NCBI GenBank assembly: GCA_028583415.1
Contig: CM053276.1
Location: 16,044,773 to 16,108,772 of the forward strand
Origin: Protea cynaroides
Lineage: Eukaryota > Streptophyta > Magnoliopsida > Proteales > Proteaceae
Length of the DNA: 64,000 nucleotides
Reading direction: 5' to 3'
The notes beneath the pieces were generated by a model. The model did not search any database, had not been told where the DNA came from, and was given only the letters and a program-made list of their open reading frames with translations. Position numbers and translations under genes: made by a program. Below, piece by piece: positions 45,635 to 56,797 of the stretch (position 1 is the stretch's first letter; each line of letters opens with the position of its first letter).

Positions 45635-47726
45635 TTTCATATATATAGAGTACTTGAACTGGTGTTGATACAAGCTTTGGATGTAGTGTCTGTACTTAAA
45701 GAAGAATAAATTTAGATGTGAAACCCATTTGCAAGAGAATTAAAGAAAATGTAAGGGGTGGTGGGAAGTTGGGTATAGTTGAATATTATGAAATGGGGTA
45801 AAAGGGCCTAGGTTAATGTGGTCAATTGTTGTATATATGTCATATGCAAACTTTGGAGGGGAATTTTTTTTCCTCTTGTATTTGCTTTTGTTTATTAAAG
45901 TTTCTTGAGAATATCATCTAGTATGGTATCAGAGACCTGAAATCTAATTGGTGAAATGTAAGATTGTTTTTGTTTGGCAATAAATGAAAATAGAAGAACA
46001 GAAAAACCAAAAACTTAAATTTTCTTGTAAAATCGTACAATTTGGAAAGAAACTTTATGATAAGAAAGAGTAAATTTCACTGTTCTCAATGTGATTTCAG
46101 ATTTGAAAGAAGAAAATTTCTTTTCCATTGACAAGTAAAGTATTAGAATAATATAATATTGTTACTTTTCTTTCTTATTCATTTCTTTTCAAACAAATAT
46201 GGCCAAAATGTTTATTGGCATGTTCTCAATCTTGTACAAATATTTGTTTAAGCTGTTTTCTTTAACTTATATTTATGATGTTAAAACAGTACATTGATAG
46301 GGGTGTAAATAAGCTGAGGCTTTCCTACCTTAGCTCAGACTGGTCTTAAGCCTATGAGTGAAAATCAGCCGGACTTAAGTTCCATTTTGAGAGTTTGTGT
46401 TTAATTGTAGAATGTAAGATAAAAAGGGGTCAGGGCTAAATTCTCTGATTTTTTATTCATTATGATCCTACAGAAAAGTTTAGGCTTCTTATCTTTCAAC
46501 ATCAGAATGGAGTGCATTTACTTATCTTGAGAGTATGGTTTCCACAAAGATGGTTAGTAATGCATATGGACCTGCAAGAGCTTTGCACTGTAAAATTTGG
46601 AAAGTACTAACCTGAAGTCATTCTATTTTAGGCTATGTACTTGAAGACCCTGTGGTGGAAATTGCAAAATCGTTGGAAGCAATGAGAGTTCCCCCGCCTC
46701 GCCCCTCACCCCTCACCCGCGAACTTCCATGTTTGGAAGTTGTAAGGTGTCCAAAGCTGATCAACCAGGGAAAAAACTAGGTCGCAAGACTTTTAAAAGT
46801 GCATTTTCCCTTAACTCTGATTTCTCAAGGTTGCAGAGCTCCACCTATCAACTTGAGAATCTGATTTCCACTTTCAGGTCAAATATGTGATAGCTGAATT
46901 TTTTTTGTATTTGATTTGTGGAGGGGACTCAGTATTGGTTGGTTAAATGTAACTTGAGTTCAAAGATCCATTATTGGGTCCTTTGAATCGCAGAAATATC
47001 TGTCTCTCTCTCTCTCCAGCCCCCCCCCCCAAAAAAAAGTTCTCCTAGTCTGATCATTAATTTGTGAATGAGAACCACAACCTTTGATATCCATGCAATA
47101 GACATGCATTAAAATATGAACTTCGAAACTTCCCATCACAGTTCAATCTCTCTTAAGATTTATCTACTCTATGGAAGATAATTTATCTATTCTATGGAAG
47201 ATTCATTTTCATTTAGGAATATGCTCATTTTGTTATGGATAGCTTATCATGTGCTCAATTTGGAACCTTTTGCTCCTCTCTTGTCCATTTTAAATTGAAA
47301 ATAATGTGTTATGGGTGGTTGTAAAGGAGTGATCCAAGCTTAGCTTTGACCAGCATTTCTACTTGTCTAGGTTCATGCTCTTGTCCTAACCTAGATTGTC
47401 TTTCTTACTTCTTTCAGAGGTCCCTTCTCTATTTGTGCCATTTCATATTTATCCTAAGAAGAAAGTTTTGCTTCTTTATATGGATGAGAGTCTAGGTTCT
47501 AAATCAATCCAAATAGAGCAGTCAAGTCTAAAAGAGATATGAATTGATTGACCTATACCTTGAACCATGGATAAGAATACCTAAGCCCTCAGATTTCCCA
47601 TTGTTTTCAAAGACCTAGAACATACCATTGGTGGGAGGCTTTGTTTTTTGTGTGGGTATTGGAGGATCCATCTCCATTAGTTGACTTCAGTCCATTAAAC
47701 AAATTCCATCTTTATCCATGAATCCT

Positions 47727-47760
<34 letters not shown>

Positions 47761-47959
47761 GCACTTTTGGTGGGGTGGAGACTCTTCATGAAACCTTAAA
47801 CTTTGTGGTCACACCACCCATAAGGTCCATTTGGATCTGAATCCAATAGAATTTAAGCTTTTGGATAAACATTGGAATAGAAAGTCAAACAAATGACTAA
47901 GGAGAGAATATGAAACCACCCTAGTATTGGAGTCCTCCCTAACTGGAGTTATCCAGATA
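45635..47959. other. 3' flank of RNR1 fragment and gene-free spacer
   Basis: Directly after the stop there is a possible poly-A signal (AATAAA at about 45706). A hAT-like terminus TAGGGGTGTAAATAAG occurs at about 46298 without a partner. A run of ten C then eight A is at about 47020-47037, and a 31-base T run at 47729-47759. No further gene is supported. Confidence 0.5.
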
Positions 47960-48484
47960 AGTTTATGTGTCCCAACCTGCCGCGCTAGGAAGTTGATGGG
48001 TTGGCCATGTCTGGGCCTGAGTCTGTTAGGTTTGTAGCAAGTACGAGTCCGTCATTGATGTTGAGTCTGTTGTCCCGGATAAGACCTCATCCGTTGTACT
48101 TCTTTTGGATGATATTAATGAAATGACTTCTTTCGAGTATATTGCTTCTTCCACTTCCCTTTCCCCTTACTAATTCGATTCGATAATGATCTTTGTGATG
48201 AACCCTCACCTGAATTTTTGCAATCTCTTAAAGCTTTAAAGGAACAAAAGGCCCAACCTGTCTGTGAAGACTTTAAGATGATCAATTTTTTGGACAACTG
48301 AACAGTCTCGTGAAATAAAAGTTGGCATAACTCTAAATGATCATGAGACTGCCGAGTTGTCTGATCTATTGAAAGAATTCCATGAAGTTTTCGCTTGGTC
48401 ATACGACGACATGCCAGGTATTGACCCTAAAGTGGTACAACATAGAATTCCACTTTCCCCTGGTGTGAAACCTACCAACAGAAG
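47960..48484 (+). pseudogene. Tat internal region, before reverse transcriptase
   Basis: Degenerate frames contain KALKEQKAQPVCEDFK and, from about 48330, NDHETAELSDLLKEFHEVF and AWSYDDMPGIDPKVVQHRI, the conserved lead-in to Tat-type RT. A 1-bp deletion near 48477 (context GVKPT) shifts the frame into the following RT. The left edge of the element is not defined; no LTR precedes it. Confidence 0.7.
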
Positions 48485-49028
48485 TTGAGACGCCTCAGGC
48501 CCGAGTGGACATTGAAAGTTAAAGAAGATATAGAGAAGCAGCTGAATGTAGGATTTCTTGAGGTTTGCAATTACCCTGAATGGTTGGCCAATGTGGTCAT
48601 TGTGCCGAAAAAGGATGGTAAGCTTCGTGTATGTGTGGATTACAGAGGTCTGAATAAGGCAAGTCCTAAGTACGATTTTCCTTTGCCCAAGATTGATATA
48701 TTGGTGGACAATACTGCCAGACACGCCCTTCTATCTTTCATGGATGGCTTCTCAGGGTACAACCAAATTAAAATGGCGCTTGAGGATAAGGAGAAAACTT
48801 CTTTCATAACCGATTGGGGAACTTACTGTTATACGGTGATGCCTTTCGGTTTGAAGAATGTCGATGCCACTTACCAAAGGATGGCCACCACGGTTCTCCA
48901 TGACCTGATTCATAAAGAGGTTGAAGTTTATGTTGATGATATGATAGTGAAATCGATCAGTAGAGAGAATCATTTCCAAGCCTTGAGCGTATTTTTTGAA
49001 AGAATCAAGCAGTACAATCTGAGGTTGA
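48485..49028 (+). pseudogene. Tat reverse transcriptase, first part
   Basis: The frame carries ANVVIVPKKDGKLRVCVDYR, SFMDGFSGYNQI, VMPFGLKN and the catalytic YVDD (48929-48940, followed by MIVKS), all in order for a Ty3/Gypsy RT. The sequence is closest in style to the Tat lineage. A MITE inserted at 49029 after QYNLRL cuts the domain; the remainder resumes at 49779 in the expected frame. Confidence 0.85.
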
Positions 49029-49775
49029 GGCCCCGTTTGATAACACTCTAGCTCCTTACTTCTTAGCTCCGGAGCTAATCCGGAGTAGAATGGCGATTGA
49101 TAAACACGGTTCAAGTTTTGACTCCCATGGAGTGAACCGCTCCAAAAATGTCTCTGGGAGCTAAAAAAATTGGAGCTAAAAAAACTTACTTCTCTTGCTC
49201 CGGAGCTATTACTACTACTGACTGCCATCACCACCTCCACTAGCACTGCCATCATCTCCACCACCCCTCCACCGCCACCATCCCCACCACCACGAACAGT
49301 CGCCACCACCACCACCACCAACACCGCCGCCGCCGCCACCACCACCACCGTCGCCGTTGCTGCCACCACCACCACCACTTACCAGCACTGCCGCCACCAC
49401 CACCCACTACCTTCCACCATCGCCGCCACCACCACCCACCACCTTCCACCATCGCCGCCACTACCACCCACCACCTTCCACCATCACCGCCACCACCCAC
49501 CCACTACCTACCACCACTGCCACCACTGCCGCCACCTCTACCACTGCCGCCACCGCCACCACCACCCACTAGCACTGCAGCCGCCAGCACCACCACCCCC
49601 ACCGTCGCCACCACCACCACCACCAAACAGTATTCTAGAAGCATAGTCTTTTGATTTTGGAGCAGCGTTATCAAACAACATTCTACTCCAAAAATCCTGA
49701 CTCTGGAGAAGAAGTAGAAAATGACTCCGGACAAGAAGTAGCTCCATGGGAGCTGGAGTGTTATCAAACGGGGCC
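49029..49775. mobile_element. MITE with GGCCCCGTTTGATAACACTC termini inside Tat RT
   Basis: Terminal inverted repeats of about 27 bp (GGCCCCGTTTGATAACACTC at the left, its complement at the right) are flanked by TGA on both sides (49026-49028 and 49776-49778). The GG-start and 3-bp duplication point to the PIF/Harbinger (Tourist) group, although the usual site is TAA/TTA. Inside, subterminal sequence (GGAGCTA, CTCCGGA) frames a CCACCACC-rich microsatellite. Removing it with one TGA restores the RT frame. Confidence 0.85.
49208..49625. repeat. CCACCA-type microsatellite inside the MITE
   Basis: More than 400 bp of degenerate (CCA/CCG)n with longer units such as CTACCACCCACCACCTTCCA. It creates long Thr/Pro/His frames on one strand and Val/Gly/Trp frames on the other, none of them genes. 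Confidence 0.95.
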
Positions 49776-49778
49776 TGA

Positions 49779-50602
49779 ACTCACAAAAGTGTGCATTTGG
49801 GGTTACTGCTGAAAAAATGCTAGGGTTCATGGTCAGCCAAAGGGGGATAGAGATCGACCCATCTAAAATTAAGGCCATCACAGAAATGCCTCCACCCCAA
49901 ACTGAGAAGGAGATTAAAGGATTTCTAGGAAGAATCCAATACATCAGTCGATTCATTGGGCATTTGACGGCCACCTGCGAATCAATATTCAAGTTGTTGA
50001 GGAAAGATCAGCCCAAAACTTGGAATCCACAATGCCAGTTAGCCTTCGACAGAATCAAGGCATGCTTGGCGAATCCACCAATTTTGTTGCCTCCAGAACC
50101 AGGGAGACCATTGTTACTTTATTTATCGGTTCTAGAAAACTCTATGGGATCAATGATTGCACAGCATGATTCAAATGGTCGGACAGAGCATGCGATATAT
50201 TATTTGAGTAAAAAGTTCACAGGTTATGAAACAAACTATACACCTTTGGAGAAAACTTGTGCTGCTTTAATTTGGGTTACAAAGAGGTTGAGGCATTATA
50301 TGCTCTCTTATCAGATCATCCTAATTTCACGGATGGATCCCATAAAGTACTTGTTTGAGAAACCAGCATTGACGGGAAGGCTGGCAAGATGGTTACTACT
50401 TTTGTCTGAATTTGAGATCATCTATGCCACTCAGAAGGCTAGCAAAGGAAGTGTCATCGCCGAGCATTTGTCTGCCCACCCGGTGGATGATTTGAAAAAT
50501 CTGGAAGATGTATTCCCGGACGAAGAGGTGACGGTTGTCCAAGCCCAAGAACGAGAGGTGGACCCCTGGGGTGATGTTCTTTGTTGGCGCTGCAAACCAT
50601 AG
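49779..50602 (+). pseudogene. Tat reverse transcriptase end and first RNase H
   Basis: Resumes after the MITE with SQKCAFGVTAEKMLGF, continues through the RT connection (IKGFLGRIQYISRFI) and the first RNase H (LLLYLSVLENSMGSMIAQ, AIYYLSKKFTGYE). It ends with DPWGDVLCWRC in the wrong frame: one extra G near 50572 (TGGGGTG) shifts the frame just before the second RNase H. Confidence 0.8.
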
Positions 50603-51010
50603 AGGATGTGGAGCTGGTGTCCTATTCATTAGTCCTGACGGGATGTTCGTGCCCATTTCATTCCGGCTAGACTTTGAATGCACCAATAATATGGCTGAAT
50701 ATGAAGCTTGCATCATGGGATTAAGGGCAGCTTTGGCCATTGGAATTCAGAAGATGAAGGTGTATGGAGATTCTTCAGTGGTGATCTATCAGATTAGCGA
50801 AGAATGGAAGACAATGGATGAGAAATTGAAACCATACCGGCAGTATGCTGTGAGCTTGGCACAAAAATTCTCATAAATTAGCTTTGAGTTTTCTCCAAGG
50901 GATTATAATAGATACGCCGATGCACTAGCAACTTTGGCTGCAATGATCAACTTTGAGGGTAATGAGAGAATGCAACCCTTGGTGATAAGCAAAGAACGCA
51001 ACAAGCGTAC
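50535..51010 (+). pseudogene. Second, archaeal-type RNase H of the Tat element
   Basis: The shifted frame carries FFVGAANHRGCGAGVLFIS, NNMAEYEACIMGLRAAL and VYGDSSVVIYQISEEW, the pattern of the additional archaeal-like RNase H that marks the Tat lineage. The first catalytic Asp (normally in a DGA motif) reads Val here (FFVGAA). The Glu of AEYEA and Asp of GDSS are kept. An in-frame TAA at about 50874 stops the reading, but similarity continues (SFEFSPRDYNRYADALATLA). Confidence 0.8.
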
Positions 51011-51765
51011 TTGGAGGAGGTGAATGCCTTAACGATAGATGGGAGACCCTGGTTTGCGCCAATAGTGGATTTTATCAGAGAAAGGAAGTATCCTCCAGAA
51101 GCTTCTTCAAGGGAGAAAAAATTCCTTAGGCAGTATGCCACTCAGTTTATTTTGCATGAAAATATTTTGTACAAGAGGTCGTATGATGGTGTGCAGCTAG
51201 TCTGTGTGGACGAAATGCAAGCGCAGAATATCATAGAACAGATCCATGAAGGGATTTGTGGACCCCACATGAATGCTCGGATGCTTGCCAAAAAAATCCT
51301 TCGCCTAGGATACTATTGGAACACAATGGAGGCAGACTGCGTGGAATTCGTAAAGAAATGCCATAAGTGCCAAATTTACGCCAATTTGATACATGTCCCT
51401 CCGTCTGAGTTGCACACACTCAGTTCTCCTTGGCCTTTCTCCACTTGGGGCATTGATGTAGTAGGCAAGATCTCCCCGAAAGCATCGAATGGGCACGAGT
51501 TTATTTTAGTGGCTATAGACTACTTTACCAAATGGGTTGAAGCACAATCTTACGCCAAGCTCACGGCAGCCAAGGTTGCCAAATTTCTGCAAGAACACTT
51601 CATATGCTGACATGGGACGCCTCATGCATTGATTTCTGATCAGGGACAACATTTCCGGGGTAAAGTGCAAGAGTTGTGCGATAAGCTTCACATTGCGAGG
51701 CATAGGTCTTCTCCCAATCATCCACAAACAAATGGGGCCGTTGAGGTAGCAAACAAAATATGAAG
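51011..51765 (+). pseudogene. Tat integrase, zinc and catalytic core
   Basis: Contains the HHCC zinc region (IHEGICGPHMNARMLAKK to CHKCQIY) and the core with TWGIDVVGKI, LISDQGQHFRG and NHPQTNGAVEVANK, giving D, D and E. A TGA at about 51608 replaces an expected CGA Arg codon (context HFIC-stop-HGTP), consistent with CpG deamination in methylated DNA. The core is then cut by a solo LTR at 51771. Confidence 0.8.
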
Positions 51766-51770
51766 ACCAT

Positions 51771-54141
51771 TGTAAGACCCGCACGCCACGAACCCGGCCT
51801 AACCTTATATTTTGTGTCGGGACCTGTCTACATATCATGGTCGAGCCAAGTAGACCAAGTGTGTGAAGAAAAACCAAGACCCAATATGAAAATTTACTCA
51901 AAAATAGTCAAAATGAGGGTAGGGTCGCAGGTTTTAATAGGACAGTCCGACCCCCCATTGACCCCCCCCCCCATCGACCCATGACCAGGGGTCGCAGGGG
52001 GTCTATGAATTGTCCGACCCCCCCACCGACCCCCGCTAATCGGGAAAAACAGCACGAACCGAAAATTAGGAAACCTTCCTAATTTCAATTGGAACCTTTC
52101 CTAAACTCAATGGGACATATTTTGGGAGGTTTTACTTTATAAATAGGACGTCCCCTAAGCCTCTTTCACTCCTTTTACAACCCTAATTGGATTGAGAGAA
52201 AGAGAAGAGAAGGAAGAGAAGGAGAAGAGAAAGAAAATTGAAGAAGAAGACCAAAGAGGAGGAAATTCAGAGGAAAACCTGAATCTCAGGAAACCTAAGA
52301 TATGATTACATTCCCCATGATTTATTTAAGACCTTAGAATGGTTTATGAAGAGGGTATGACTTAGAAGAAACCCAAATCACCCATCCATGGTTAGGTTTC
52401 AATGGAAACCATGAAGGAGATCATTGAAACCATGTAGGTGAATAAAGAATAGTTCTAAACCATAGAACATGTATGGAATGGATTATAGAACCAAGCCATA
52501 GGACCCTAAACATGAATGAATGGACGGAATTTGATATTTTCGACTCAAACCATGGAGGGTCGCACCTAGGGTCGATGGAACATCCAACCCTAGCATCGAC
52601 GCCCAGCATTCGGGAAGCCCAGGAAAGGGGTGGGCGCACCCAGGGTCGATGGAAGGTCCGACCCTGGCATCGACCCCCAACTAACAGCAAGCTGTAAAAA
52701 TTAGAATAAATTCTAATTAAATTCTATCGACTTTGTTAGGTCTTCTAGCAATATAATATTGATATAAAAGTGATTCTTAAGGCTTGGAAAGAGGATCTAC
52801 AAACAAGCAAATGTGAGGGAACAAGACCTAAACTAATTGATTAATAACAAACTGGTTTTTTACTTCTTGAGTCCAATACCATGATTGTGATATGCGTGTA
52901 TGCTTGTAATGTGCATTCAACATGTCATCCAATATTTCTATTATTACTGTTCATGCATATTTAAATTTATTGATTATAACATGATGATGTTGATGATGGT
53001 AGGAATAGGCATGTGAATGTTTGTGTTTGGCTGGTGTACATGGTGCAGGTAGGGATGGTATCAACTGGTACTTCGATGCTGTTCTCATCGGGGTATATTG
53101 TGCCATGGTCTATTCAAGTCATGTCCACTAAGCAAGTGTTAGTGTGCTTGATGCGAGTGGAGAATCAGGGGGAGGACGTGACATTGTGGTTCAATCCGGT
53201 CACCGGACTCTAGCTCTATCTCTACTAAAGTCTTGTCCACTAACATCGTCGGATCGCCATTACCTTAGCGGAACTAATATGTCGTGAGGGCATCGGGGGA
53301 ACGTGGCATTGTGGTTCCCCGGTCACCGGACCCTAGCTCTATCTCTATGGATGTATTGAGGGATCTTTGGGGTGAGGCCTTGGATACATTGTTTTGACAT
53401 TAGGGTTGGTTAGTTGCGAGCCCGGGTTGCAAGCACTCACCAACGGGGCTTATGTGTTGGTATGGGCAACCGGCGCAGCCATGCCGTTTTCATGGGGTGT
53501 ATATTATCCATGGTGGGTGCATGTGGGGCGACAAAGTGCGTTTTCATTAGGCGTTCCACACACTCGTGTATAGAGGTGCCGCGGCCACCTATCCTTTCTA
53601 TAGCACATTGCAAACTTTAAACCGGACTAAAGATATGAATTGATTGCATGCATATGTATTGTTGCATTGTTTTGTTTGCTCATCGAGCCGTGATGTGTGC
53701 TCACCCTTTCAAATTTGAATACTTTTAGTTGATGATGCAAGTGCACCACCGTTGAAGATTATATGAATGCTCCGTAATACGGGCATGTGGCGACAATGGA
53801 AGTGAAGACTTAGTGGATATGCATGACTCCTCATGCGAGAAGTGCAACTCATGCGTATTCGATTAGATTTTGTTTATATTTTATTAAAGACATGTAATTG
53901 ATATTTATTTAATTATGTCTCGCTTGATTTAACAATAATTTGATATTTATTTATGGTTATCACGATTAGATTCTCGGTTCGTTTACTATAAGACTCGCTA
54001 TTTATTTTATTACCTCCGATTAATGTGGAATGTGTTTTGGTTTATCATATGTGGGATAGCCTATTGTGAGATCCTGGTTGAACCATTGGTTTATTGGACG
54101 GTTCATCACACCGTTCGATTAGTCGGAATTGGGGTGTGACA
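51771..54141 (+). mobile_element. Solo LTR of another Gypsy-like family inside Tat integrase
   Basis: 2371 bp from TGTAAGACCCGCACG to GGGGTGTGACA, with a perfect 5-bp duplication ACCAT (51766-51770 and 54142-54146). A TATAAATA box is at 52138-52145, followed by a purine-rich leader. Two internal near-tandem duplications are seen (52555-52680, around AGGGTCGATGGAA, and 53166-53340, around GGTCACCGGAC). There is no internal coding sequence, so it is a solo LTR. The family cannot be named from the LTR alone. Confidence 0.85.
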
Positions 54142-54146
54142 ACCAT

Positions 54147-54672
54147 CCTTCGAAAATGGCGTAAACCACTGGCGATTGGGGCGACAAGTTGCCTTTTGCT
54201 TTGTGGGCTTATCGAACCTCAATTAGAACATCAACTGGGGCAACGCCTTATTCAATGGTGTATGGCATGGAGGTCTAAGCTTCCAATTGAGATAGAGGTA
54301 CCATCCTTAAGGGTCTTAATGGAATGTCAAGTCCCATAAACCGAAAGTGGCTTCCGGACCGGATATGAAGAGTTGAACCCGATAGATGAAAGGCGAATCA
54401 ATGTGTAGATAATATGAAGAAATATCAACAGAGAATTGCTACAACTTTTAACAAGAAAGTTCGTCTTCGCCATTTGGCAATCGGAGATTTGGTGCTCAAA
54501 GAGCGAGAGCTCCAAGACATGACCCAGGGGCAAGTTCCATCCTAATTGGAGTGGACCTTTTGTAGTGAAGGAGATCTTGCCGGGGGAAGGCTGTTCGTCT
54601 CACGTATACGAGATGAAAATGAGTTACAATATCTGACCAACCTTGACCGGGTGAAAAAGTACTTTGTATAAC
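54147..54672 (+). pseudogene. Tat integrase C-terminal part
   Basis: Continues the integrase after the solo LTR: LRKWRKPL, KLPFALWAYRT-like sequence in alternating frames, YSMVYGMEA, NKKVRLRHLAIGDLVLKE, and an NWSGPFVVKEILPG tail. Several 1-bp frameshifts (for example near 54180, 54350 and 54590) break it. No chromodomain is evident, as is usual for this lineage. Confidence 0.7.
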
Positions 54673-54680
54673 CTCCACAT

Positions 54681-54719
54681 TAAAAAAAGACAAAAAAAAA
54701 AAAAAAAAAGAAAAAAATG
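54681..54719. repeat. A-rich homopolymer after pol
   Basis: Runs of A interrupted by single G or C between the end of pol and the following extra reading frame. Confidence 0.9.
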
Positions 54720-54744
54720 TTGGTTGGTTTAATGATAGATCATC

Positions 54745-56460
54745 TTGGAGCCTTACAGAATGGTTGGCCTTAACATTCATTTAGGCTTACCCCTCTCACT
54801 AAAGGTTGGTTTCATCACTTCATCATTTGTCGGAAGAGGACTTCTTTTTGGCATAGACTCTTTCTCCCGTCTATCAATCCGACGGTTTTCCAAGAGTCTC
54901 CATCATAAAGCCCTTCATTTCACGTCGTTTATTGGTTTTTGTGATATTGCTTCTTGTGAACATGTCACTCTTTTATATGAGTATTGGGTTTATAATCTGG
55001 CCGAAATCTCTATCTCGTCACTCATCACTCTGGTGACGCCCAAAGATTTCAATAGCCCTTATTTTAAGCAATGAGGAATCACCATTCTACATGATAAGTC
55101 CTTATTCTCCCCAATGGCGGACCCATATGGGCGGTTCTTATCGATCCACTTGGACCTCCAAAGATCATGCTTGTTTATGAATCTAGTTGGTTTAGGCTCA
55201 GATAGAGTCATGTCCGTTTTGACATACCATGTGCAGCTTGTGGAGGTATACATGGATTTTTTTGGATGCCCTCAGTATGGTCGACATGACCCATTAGTTT
55301 TCCCTAACCTTAATGTGGAGGTTGTGTCTCTTTTAAGTTTGCTTTTGGTTTGGTCGAACGCTGATTATTTGTTAACTTGTGCATAAATGGATAAGCAATT
55401 GCAAGAGTGGGCTCGTGATATGTCCCAGAATGACAAAGGAGCTCCGGCCAATCTTGATTTAGAGGCCCTTTACCAACCCCGACATGTTAAAATCTGTCAT
55501 GATCTTTTGGGGGCAGCTTCGATTTTGGGATCCTACAATGTACGTATTCGGATTTGGGAACATAGAGATATGCCATACATGCGAAGAGTTCCGTGGATGT
55601 CTTATCTTTCCTTAGCGAGAAGGGATCTTTTGCCCTCCATTGCAAGAGACTTCCGACCATGAGATCCGGGAATATTTTTGGTTGGACCAAGAAGGAGGCT
55701 CTACCAATCATCAAGCTTGGCAAAATCGCTATCCGAGCCATGATCACCAAGTATGCCCACCAACGGACTTTTTCACGTTTGGGTCGTGAGTATCGAAGGA
55801 AGGCTTTTTGTTTTTCGTATGATCGCAAGGTACCTATTGAACACGCATGAGTGCCTTTACTCTCCAATCATCATTGATATCATTAAACATCTCCGAAAGG
55901 TTTTGATATCATACCGACAATCTGGCCGAGACATTGAAGGGTTTAGATAGATGGGCCAAGAAGGGTGGTCGTCTTCATACGGATACTCTCAACGGCTCCC
56001 CTTATCCGTTACACATCCGGTTGACGAGAAGCTAAGTATGTTTGCGCCTTTAGAGGTTTCGATATTTCCCGGGCCCGTCCATTATATGAAAAGAGCCAAG
56101 AATTCAGATTTTTACAAGGAACATAACCGGCTCGAACGATTGAGAGCCTTGAAGGTCGACGATATCACGTGGAGGAGCAAGTGGATGTCAACCCCATGTC
56201 CAAGTGTTGAGAACTCGAGGAAATTCATGTGTACAAATTATGGGTTTGACTCACTCATCCTTCTATGTACCATCCATATTGTATCGTCGGTTGAACAAGT
56301 TGCCAAGTATGGTCGGTGATATTACGGATGTCTCCCCCTCCTAAGGAATTGACCAAGGATTTTGTTTGGATCATTGCAGATGCGTGGCATTATCGGGATC
56401 GTCCAGCCCCGACCCTAATGACTACAACTAAGATCTACCGAAGAGATTGCCCGCCAGCTT
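54745..56460 (+). pseudogene. Additional unidentified ORF of the Tat element, sense strand
   Basis: Between integrase and the 3' tandem array, consecutive frames (54745-55074, 55114-55386, 55387-55662, 55593-55850, 55951-56319, then to about 56460) look like one decayed protein of roughly 550 residues shifted among three frames. Readable parts include LEALYQPRHVKICHDLLGA, WEHRDMPYMRRVPW, MFAPLEVSIFPGPVHYMKRA, LRALKVDDITWRSKWMSTP and KELTKDFVWIIADAWHYRD. Codon-like periodicity and sensible residue mix suggest true coding ancestry. I do not recognise the family; the layout faintly recalls plant mobile-domain/DUF proteins linked to retroelements. Additional ORFs in this position are known in some Tat elements. 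Confidence 0.55.
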
Positions 56461-56797
56461 CGGGTCCTTAGTCGATCTATCATGGACCCATCCATATTTG
56501 GCTATTCTATCATGGGTTTTGGGAACCTAAAATGTCTGGAAAAAATGTGACTGTTTTATCATTACCTTATGCGGAGGATTCATTTTATTTTCTAGAGGAT
56601 AATTTTATTCGGGTTCTTGACTTATTAACAATGATTTTAAAGTTCATCAATATCAGATTTTTAAGTCTTTAAGTGCCTTGAATCTTTGTGATTGTGTTGT
56701 CATGAGCGCATGCCCTAACTTGAGTTGATAATCTGAATTTTGTGGTCTACGGACATCACTTCCTTGGGGCACCTTGGTAGGTGATTCCATTTCATTT

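Noticed and set aside
49170..49646. Long Thr/Pro/His-rich frame and several Gly/Val/Trp-rich frames on the other strand
   Set aside because: They are translations of a CCACCA-type microsatellite inside a MITE, open on many frames at once, with no start context or domain.
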